From: an uncultured Eubacteriales bacterium
GTDB taxonomy: Bacteria; Bacillota; Clostridia; Christensenellales; Borkfalkiaceae
DNA: 64,000 bases
NCBI GenBank assembly: GCA_900542935.1
Contig: UQPN01000006.1
Location: 1-64,000 of the forward strand
Direction: 5' to 3'
In this document: in pieces, positions 57,811 through 64,000 of the stretch
Layout of the letters: every line of letters begins with the position of its first letter
Position numbering within the stretch: position 1 is the first letter of the stretch
Program-made: the position numbers and the translations under genes
Notes under the pieces: model-generated
Databases searched by the model: none
Told to the model about the DNA's origin: nothing
The model's input: only the letters and a program-made list of their open reading frames with translations

Positions 57811-59142
57811 TCACGCCAAATAATCTTTCGTTGCGCCGAAAAGATCGGGCGCGGAAACATCGGAAACGACGACGTCGTATTCTTTCCCCTCTTCCGCTTC
57901 GGGCGCATTGAAATATATCCTGCCGTCGATTTCCGGGGCGGAAAAATACGCTCTGCCCGCAAAAAGCTGCTTATCGTAATCGATTCCTTCGCATAAAACG
58001 CGCAGCGTTTTGCCTTTGAAGGCGGATAAAATCTTTTCGGAAATCTGCCGCTGCGTTTCGTATAACGTGCGCACGCGCCGTTCTTTCGTTTTATAATGCA
58101 CCTGCCCGCGCATTTTCGCCGCGGCGGTATCAGGTTCGCGGGAATATGCGAAAAATCCGCAATTGAATAGTTCCGCTTCTTTTAAAAACGCTTGCATCGC
58201 CTCGAATTCTTCCTCCGTTTCCGACGGAAAGCCCGAAATAAACGTGGAGCGAAGCGCGATGCCGGGAATTTTCTCTTTCAATTTTGCGATGAGCGCCAGA
58301 TAATCTTCGCGCGTGCCGCGGCGGTTCATCAGTTTCAGAATGCGGTTTTCCGAATGCTGCAACGGAATATCCGCATACTTGATTACTTTGTCGTTTGTTC
58401 TGATTTCTTCGATGAGTTCGTCTGAGAACGCGTCCGGATAGCAATACAAAAGGCGGATAGAACCGATATTATCCAGCAAGGAAAGCCGACGAATCAGCTG
58501 CGGAAAACGGTTTTCGCCGTATAAATCTTCGCCGTAACGCGTGGTATCCTGCGCAACAAGTACCAGTTCTTTCACTTCGCCCAGCTCTTTTGCTTCCTCC
58601 AGCAATTTTTCCATGGGATACGAACGGTACTTGCCGCGGATTTTCGGAATCAGGCAATACGTGCAATGATTATAGCAGCCGTCGGCGATTTTCAGATATG
58701 CGAGATACGGCGCCGTGGTGAGCGTGCGCGCGAAACGAAACGTATCGGCGCCTTTGCCGACAAGATTTACCCTTTCGCCCGTACGGTACGCCGTTTCAAG
58801 CGCGGACGGCAATAAATCGTAATCGTTGATGCCGAGAAAAACGTCGCCTTCCGTCAGAGCGGGAAAAACTTCCACCGCGTATTTTTGCGGCAGACAACCC
58901 GTTACTACGATTTTTTCCAGTTTTTCGCTTTTATAACCGGCCGTTTCGATAACGGTTTCCACCGATTCTTCCCGCGCGGACTGTAAAAACGCGCACGTAT
59001 TGATGACGACGATTTGCGCTTCCCGCACGTCGTTCGTTAACATATAGCCCGCGTTTTGCAATACGGCGATACATTTTTCGCTGTCTACGCGGTTTTTATC
59101 GCAACCGAGCGATATTACGCCGAATTTTTTCTGTTCCTTCAC
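57811..59142 (-). CDS. rimO: Ribosomal protein uS12 methylthiotransferase
   Basis: Predicted 443-aa radical-SAM enzyme that methylthiolates Asp88 of ribosomal protein uS12. Begins with FGVISLGCDKNRVDSE, the RimO form of the UPF0004 start; radical-SAM motif GCYNHCTYCLIP; C-terminal TRAM domain. GTG start at 59142 with AGAGGAAAG upstream. It follows ftsK by 70 nt. SLGCDKN and ADGCYNHC distinguish it from miaB at 43.6 kb. Confidence 0.95.
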   Translation of the reverse strand: MKEQKKFGVISLGCDKNRVDSEKCIAVLQNAGYMLTNDVREAQIVVINTCAFLQSAREESVETVIETAGYKSEKLEKIVVTGCLPQKYAVEVFPALTEGDVFLGINDYDLLPSALETAYRTGERVNLVGKGADTFRFARTLTTAPYLAYLKIADGCYNHCTYCLIPKIRGKYRSYPMEKLLEEAKELGEVKELVLVAQDTTRYGEDLYGENRFPQLIRRLSLLDNIGSIRLLYCYPDAFSDELIEEIRTNDKVIKYADIPLQHSENRILKLMNRRGTREDYLALIAKLKEKIPGIALRSTFISGFPSETEEEFEAMQAFLKEAELFNCGFFAYSREPDTAAAKMRGQVHYKTKERRVRTLYETQRQISEKILSAFKGKTLRVLCEGIDYDKQLFAGRAYFSAPEIDGRIYFNAPEAEEGKEYDVVVSDVSAPDLFGATKDYLA

Positions 59143-59212
59143 TTGCTTTTTCTTTCCTCTTCGGTTCGATGTTCTGCGTTTCGTCGCATACGTTCAAAAC
59201 GGCTGCAAAAAA

Positions 59213-62200
59213 TTACAACGGACCGTATTTTTCCTCGAATTGTTCGGGGGTAATCAGTACTTTTCGTGCTTTCGCGCCGTCGAATGCGGAAATGTAGCCC
59301 TGATCTTCCATCCACTCGATAATTTTCCCGGCTTTGTTGTAACCGACGGAACATTTGCGCTGCACGAGGGAAATAGAAGCGCTGCCGCTTAAAATTACGT
59401 TTCTGAGCGCGTCTATGTATACATAATCCACCTCGTCGTCCTCGGAAGAATCGCCGCCGAAACCGCCGCTTTGTCCTTTTGGCTTATCGATAAACGCCGC
59501 CGCTTCTTCGTTGAAGTAGCAATCGTTGTTCTCTTTGATGTAGCGGATGACTTCCTGCGCTTTTTCGGAAGAAATGAACGGCGCCTGCATACGGACAGGC
59601 GTTTTCGTACCCTCGGTGGAATACAATAAGTCTCCCTGACCGAGCAGGTTCTGCGCGCCCGATTCATCCAGAATTACGCGCGAATCGATTTCCTGCGCCA
59701 CCGAAAGCGCGATACGCGATTTCAGATTGCTCTTGATGACGCCCGTGATTACGTCGGTAGACGGGCGCTGCGTGGCGAGAATGACGTGGATACCCGTAGC
59801 GCGGGATTTTTGCGTAAGATTCTGAATACGATCTTCCATATCTTTCTTCGCATCCTGCATCATCGCGGCAACCTCGTCGGCGATAATCACGATTTTCGGA
59901 AGTTTTTCTTCCCCCTCCGTCAGATTCGCGTTGTATTCGTCTATGTCGATTACATACGTGCCGGAACGGCTCTTTTTGCTGAACAGATCGTATCTTCTTT
60001 CCATTTCGGCGATCGCCCAGTTCAGGCTTTGAATCACCTTATTCGTATCGGACAAAACTTCGTTGATGACAAGATGCGGCAGCCCTTCGTATACGACGAA
60101 TTCCGTCTTTTTTGGATCGATTAAAATAAGGCGCAAATCGGCGGGCGAATACTTCATGATCAGCGAAATGATGATGGAGTGCAAAAACGCCGTTTTACCG
60201 GAGCCCGAAGTACCTGCCACAAGCACGTGCGTCATTTTACGGATGTCGCCGTAAGTTTTTACGTTATCTACCGTTTTACCCATGGCAAACACCAGCGCGT
60301 TGGGTTTGGAATTGATGTATTCGTCCGCAACAAGCATGCTGCCGAGCGTTACCGTCTGCCGCTTTTTGTTGGGCACTTCCACGCTGATGGTGCCGTCTTC
60401 GAAATTCGGGGCAATGTTTACGCCGTTTTTCGCGTGAAGATTCATGGCGATCGGCTGATCGAGCGCCACCACTTTTTTAGGCGAAATATTACGGGGCACG
60501 GCTACGTTGTAGCGCGTTACCGTAGGTCCGCAGGTTACCGAAGCGATGGAGGCGTCGGGAACCTTGAACGCTTCCAGCGTATCCAGAATCGTGGCTTTGT
60601 TTTCGTCGATTTCCACGGAATTCTGGTCGGGACGCGTTTCGGTGCAATCGAAATAATCGAGCGGCGCGCTTTTATAAGGGCGCACAACGCGGGGCTTCGG
60701 CGCGGGAGGAGGAGGCGGCACGGGCGCGGGGCGGGAAACCGGTCTTTCCGGCTGCGCGGGCGTGAAAGCCCCCCTTGCGCCGACGTCAGTTCCGCGGGAA
60801 TCGATGCCGGAAATATCCGATTCTCCCCTATCGGCGCCGGGATTTAAATCTTTCGAAAAATCGTCGGACTCCGAAGCGCGTATATCGCCGCCGTCGCGCA
60901 GACTATCGCGGCTGCTTCCGAAATCGCGTAAATCGTCGTTCAAGCCGCGCACGGAATCTTCGCGCGAAGAAAAAGACGTGAAATCGGACGAACGGTCTGC
61001 GGAAGTAAAATCGGACGAACGGTCGCCGCGATCGGAAGAAAGAGAATCTTCTTCGTCATCGAAAATCGACGTAAAATCTTCGCCGCGGGCATTGCGGACA
61101 TCGCGGCTTTCACCGCCGAAGTCCGTTCCTCTGCCGCTTGCGGAAAAATCGTCGCCGCGACCTCCGTTTCTGCCAGAAAAATCGTTATAGGAAGTAAAAT
61201 CGGCGCCGCCGCGGGAAAGATTGTCCTCAGAAATATCGCCGCGGGAAACATCGCGCGTAAAACGCCCGGTTGAAGAAGAACCGGTATCCGCCGTAAAATC
61301 GTTACGGGAATCGCTTCCGGAAAAATCTTCCGCGGGCTGATTGTTGCGGGAATCGAACGAAGTAAAATCCGTTGTTCCGCTTGTTTCGCGCGACGAGAAA
61401 TCGGAAGTTTCGCGGGAATAAGACGCATTCGTTCCGGACGGTGCCGGAGGCGTTGCCCCGCGAGTGAAATCCGTGCCGGAGCTTACCGGATTTTCCGGCG
61501 TAGCGCGGAAATATGTTCCGTTGTTATTGTTATTTTTTTCCTGTTTATCGGAAACCACGCGTTCCTGCGAATAGTTTCCGTTGACGGAATCGGCGTAAGA
61601 ATCGGTATACGAACCGCCGAACCCGTTTGACGCCGTCGGCGCCGTCGGACGCGCGGAACGAGGCGCTGCGGGCGTTTCGGCGAAATTCCGCGCCGCCGGA
61701 ATCGGCTCGTTTGCAGCGGATTTTCTGCGATTGAATTTAGAATCGGGATCGAAAATCAGATTGTTACGGAAGCTTTCCACGGCGTCGCCGCCGTAAATGA
61801 GATCTCTGCCGTTTTGTACGGGTTGCGCGCCGTTTTCCGCCGCACCCTCCGCGTTGTTGCCGTAATAGGAAGAACCGAACGGCGAGAAAGAATCGGGCGC
61901 TTGAACCGAAGGATTCGACGGCTGCCCGTTAAAGCCCGCGCCGGAAACGCCGTTATAGGGATTCGCCGTAAAATTACCGCCGAAATTCTGCGTGCGATCG
62001 GAAATGTTTTTCGACAAAGTAACGCCGGGGCGCTGACGGACGTTATCCGCGGGAAACCCGTATTCGTTCCGCTTTTCGTATGCGGGAAACGTTCTGTTTC
62101 CGGCAGAGAAACCGCCGCTTGCGCTATAGCCGTTCGCGCCGCGATTATCGTATGTGCCCTGCGCATTATTGTTGTACGGATAATTATAAGGCGTTGAATC

Positions 62201-62995
62201 GCCGGAGCGGGAAGCATCGTACGCCCCGCCGTAATTTTGCGCATCATTCCGCTGCGCGCCGTTTTGTTCCCGCGCGAAAGCGCCGTACGCAGCCGACGAA
62301 GGATTTGCCGTTGCCGCGGCGGCTTCGGTGACATCGCCGTTTGGATTTACCTGCGTGTTTTCGGCGGATTTTACTTCCGTTTTCGTTGCTTTTTTCGATT
62401 TGATTTTCGAAATCGCCGCGCCGATGACCGACCTGCCCGACACCGCCCGCGCCGTTAAAGCAAAAAAGCACACGAGCGCCATGGCAAGGATGACGAACGT
62501 ACCCGCTTTGCCGGATACGGCAAACAGCGCGCCCACGAGAAGCCCGCCGAGCCAGCCTGCGGGAGAGCAGGTTTTTACTCCCCCCTCCGCCGCGGTAAAA
62601 CATGCGGAAAAATAGCCTTCGCGCTGCCACGACGCCGTAACGACGCCGTGCACGATTAACAGTATGATGAACAAAGAAATAACGGAGAACACGGCGGCAG
62701 GCTTGTTTTTAAAAATGCGTTTGCCGATGAACGCCGCAACGGACAGAATAAAAATCAGCGGCACGAAAAAATACGCTCCGTACCCGAACACGCCGAGCAA
62801 GAACGAATTGACTGCCATGCCGACGTCGCCGAAAATCAACGAGCGCGTGGCAAGAATTAAAAAAGCGAGCGCGGAAAACAATGCGCCCACGGCGCCGATA
62901 CTCTCTTTCGTGATCAGCGCGTTTTCGTTATTTTTCTTTCCGGATGCGGCTTTTTCTTCCGCATTTTTCCCCGCGTTGTCGTTCTCCTCTTTCAA
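59213..62995 (-). CDS. ftsK: FtsK/SpoIIIE DNA translocase with an exceptionally repetitive linker
   Basis: Predicted 1260-aa translocase; TTG start at 62995 with GGAGG 8 nt upstream. Residues 30-195 hold about four transmembrane helices. Residues about 200-770 form a low-complexity linker; within it, 505-745 is rich in Ser, Arg, Asp and Gly and carries 12 DF[ST] motifs plus two DFG, ending in a proline run (759-766). The motor follows: Walker A GTSGSGKTAFLH near 928, Walker B VIIADEVAAMM, and a C-terminal winged-helix gamma domain (SISLVQRKCSVGYNKAGKII) that reads DNA polarity. It pumps chromosome DNA through the septum and aids dimer resolution. Typical SpoIIIE is about 790 aa. Confidence 0.95.
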   Translation of the reverse strand: MKEENDNAGKNAEEKAASGKKNNENALITKESIGAVGALFSALAFLILATRSLIFGDVGMAVNSFLLGVFGYGAYFFVPLIFILSVAAFIGKRIFKNKPAAVFSVISLFIILLIVHGVVTASWQREGYFSACFTAAEGGVKTCSPAGWLGGLLVGALFAVSGKAGTFVILAMALVCFFALTARAVSGRSVIGAAISKIKSKKATKTEVKSAENTQVNPNGDVTEAAAATANPSSAAYGAFAREQNGAQRNDAQNYGGAYDASRSGDSTPYNYPYNNNAQGTYDNRGANGYSASGGFSAGNRTFPAYEKRNEYGFPADNVRQRPGVTLSKNISDRTQNFGGNFTANPYNGVSGAGFNGQPSNPSVQAPDSFSPFGSSYYGNNAEGAAENGAQPVQNGRDLIYGGDAVESFRNNLIFDPDSKFNRRKSAANEPIPAARNFAETPAAPRSARPTAPTASNGFGGSYTDSYADSVNGNYSQERVVSDKQEKNNNNNGTYFRATPENPVSSGTDFTRGATPPAPSGTNASYSRETSDFSSRETSGTTDFTSFDSRNNQPAEDFSGSDSRNDFTADTGSSSTGRFTRDVSRGDISEDNLSRGGADFTSYNDFSGRNGGRGDDFSASGRGTDFGGESRDVRNARGEDFTSIFDDEEDSLSSDRGDRSSDFTSADRSSDFTSFSSREDSVRGLNDDLRDFGSSRDSLRDGGDIRASESDDFSKDLNPGADRGESDISGIDSRGTDVGARGAFTPAQPERPVSRPAPVPPPPPAPKPRVVRPYKSAPLDYFDCTETRPDQNSVEIDENKATILDTLEAFKVPDASIASVTCGPTVTRYNVAVPRNISPKKVVALDQPIAMNLHAKNGVNIAPNFEDGTISVEVPNKKRQTVTLGSMLVADEYINSKPNALVFAMGKTVDNVKTYGDIRKMTHVLVAGTSGSGKTAFLHSIIISLIMKYSPADLRLILIDPKKTEFVVYEGLPHLVINEVLSDTNKVIQSLNWAIAEMERRYDLFSKKSRSGTYVIDIDEYNANLTEGEEKLPKIVIIADEVAAMMQDAKKDMEDRIQNLTQKSRATGIHVILATQRPSTDVITGVIKSNLKSRIALSVAQEIDSRVILDESGAQNLLGQGDLLYSTEGTKTPVRMQAPFISSEKAQEVIRYIKENNDCYFNEEAAAFIDKPKGQSGGFGGDSSEDDEVDYVYIDALRNVILSGSASISLVQRKCSVGYNKAGKIIEWMEDQGYISAFDGAKARKVLITPEQFEEKYGPL

Positions 62996-63027
62996 GGTTC
63001 CACCTCCGAATCAGTATAACCTTGATT

Positions 63028-63056
63028 ATTATAACATTTTTTTTTCAGTTAATCAA
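63028..63056 (-). promoter_or_regulatory. ftsK promoter
   Basis: TTGATT (63051-63056), 17 bp, TATAAT (63028-63033), about 30 nt before the TTG start. Confidence 0.82.
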
Positions 63057-63100
63057 GGATTTCGGGGCGTAAAACACGAATTTTTTCTTGTTTTGCCTTG

Positions 63101-63125
63101 AAAAACGAACAAATATTCGTTTTTT
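63101..63125. terminator. Hairpin terminator after murC
   Basis: AAAAACGAA (63101-63109) pairs with TTCGTTTTT (63117-63125); A/T tracts form part of the stem, so it can end the murC transcript before the ftsK promoter. Confidence 0.65.
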
Positions 63126-63220
63126 GTTTTTTTATAAAAACAATCGCCGAAAAACGCTTTCTGCATTTTTTCGCTTTCCGTATATTCGGAAACAACCTTT
63201 TACACCACGGTTTATCGCTT

Positions 63221-64000
63221 TTAAACGCGGTTGTTTCGTATCTGCGCCAAGATTTCTTTTGCCGTACCGTAAATATCCCCCGCACCGAGAAACAGCACGG
63301 TATCTCCGCCGACGCCGGCGCCCGCCCACTTTGCCAGTTCTTCTTTCGTTTCGCCGTAACGCGCGCCGGGCGCATTTACGGCAAGTCGTTTCGCGCTGCC
63401 CGATTCGTCGTAGGGCTCGCGCGCGGCGTATTCTTTAAAAATAAACAAGTCGTCCGCGGCGGAAAGCGCTTCGCTGAAATCCGCCATCAACGCTTTCGTC
63501 CGGGAATAGGTATGCGGCTGAAAAATCACGTACAACCTGCCCGCCGTGAGCGCCGCCGCGGTTTTCAGCGTTGCGGCGATTTCCCGCGGGTGATGCGCGT
63601 AATCGCAGTACCACTGCGCGCCGTGAATTTCGCCGATTTTTTCAAAGCGCCGCTTCACGCCCGAAAAAGCGTTCAACCCCGCCGCGACGTATTCTGCGGA
63701 AATGCCGCAAAGGCGCGCCGCGCCGCCCGCGGCGAGGGCGTTGTAAATATGGCATCTCCCCGCGACGTTCAGCCGTACGCGGCAAAGATTTTTTCCGTTT
63801 TCGCAAAAATCGAAGGAGTATTTTTCGCCGATGGTTCCGATGTTTTCCGCCGTAAAATCCGCTCGTTTGGTTTCTATGCCGAACGACGGGTACGCGGGGA
63901 AATTTTTTTTGATTTTTTCGTCGTCGGCGCATACGAGCGCGGTTCTGCCGGACGAGCAGAACGTTTCGAAAGTTCCGATGAGTTCGTTTTCATCGCGATA
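63221..64000 (-). CDS. murC: UDP-N-acetylmuramate-L-alanine ligase, 3' part
   Basis: An open frame of 259 codons plus stop runs to the window edge, so the 5' part is missing. It covers the end of the central ATPase domain (ending GRCHIYNALAAGGAARLCGI, matching the HN-NALAA segment) and the C-terminal domain with CDYAHHPREI, IFQPHTYSRTKAL and FLGAGDIYG. MurC adds L-alanine to UDP-MurNAc in the cytoplasm. Histidine of the usual HN pair is read as IYN here (HIYNAL). Downstream is a terminator and then ftsK. Confidence 0.93.
   Translation of the reverse strand, partial: YRDENELIGTFETFCSSGRTALVCADDEKIKKNFPAYPSFGIETKRADFTAENIGTIGEKYSFDFCENGKNLCRVRLNVAGRCHIYNALAAGGAARLCGISAEYVAAGLNAFSGVKRRFEKIGEIHGAQWYCDYAHHPREIAATLKTAAALTAGRLYVIFQPHTYSRTKALMADFSEALSAADDLFIFKEYAAREPYDESGSAKRLAVNAPGARYGETKEELAKWAGAGVGGDTVLFLGAGDIYGTAKEILAQIRNNRV

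Noticed and set aside
60761..61483. CRISPR-like or satellite repeat inside ftsK
   Set aside because: The repetition is at the protein level (DF[ST]) with irregular spacing and varied codons; the frame stays open across it.

Overview
The window looks like chromosomal DNA from an anaerobic, low-GC-lineage Bacillota, most likely an uncultured gut Clostridia. The basis is gene content and order: nfnAB electron bifurcation, a TM1266-type [FeFe]-hydrogenase regulator, pta-ackA, D-lactate dehydrogenase, hprK, mutS2, rny, a ylxY-mlpA pair, and the Firmicutes-type string ftsK-rimO-pgsA-cinA-recA-rny. Promoters fit sigma-A (TTGACA-17-TATAAT) and Shine-Dalgarno sites are strong. I cannot name a genus. 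No rRNA, phage, insertion sequence or CRISPR array was seen. Nearly all genes lie on the minus strand; the few plus-strand genes are an antiporter, aspA, tmcAL, a penicillin-binding protein and tRNA-Val.

Layout. 1-420: non-coding DNA with two long inverted repeats. 0.4-2.7 kb: nfnBA. 2.9-4.3 kb: antiporter. 4.3-7.4 kb: hydrogenase-regulator-like gene plus an ABC importer whose substrate-binding lipoprotein appears circularly permuted. 7.5-9.6 kb: trmB, dut, ZIP transporter. 9.9-13.4 kb: aspA, an ABC-F ATPase, acyl carrier protein. 13.5-24.2 kb: mlpA, ylxY, mutS2, U32 peptidase, hprK, HAD hydrolase, uvrC. 24.3-27.3 kb: ArsR regulator and copper-type P-ATPase. 27.7-33.1 kb: rpmF-yceD, ackA-pta, tmcAL, ldh. 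33.3-36.3 kb: class A PBP, Lrp regulator, tRNA-Val. 36.4-44.9 kb: miaB-mutS-mutL-miaA-ynbB-like group. 45.3-45.5 kb: two tRNA-Pro genes, CGG and AGG. 45.6-48.9 kb: a four-gene cassette of HprK-like kinase, PqqD-like protein, S26-type peptidase and ABC exporter. 49-50.7 kb: TetR regulator between two unknown membrane proteins. 50.8 kb: tRNA-Thr. 51.1-63 kb: rny, nadE, recA, cinA, pgsA, rimO, ftsK. The right end holds the 3' part of murC.

How the genes fit together: most are housekeeping (DNA repair, tRNA modification, fermentation to acetate and lactate, wall synthesis and division). The least ordinary parts are the permuted binding protein, the kinase/PqqD/peptidase/exporter cassette with no visible precursor or maturase, a duplicated 13-bp dyad element placed just upstream of dut and a ynbB-like gene (with a partial copy before mutS), an ABC-F protein with one ATP site degraded on both faces, a P-ATPase with an altered DKTGT motif, and an FtsK linker full of DF[ST] motifs.
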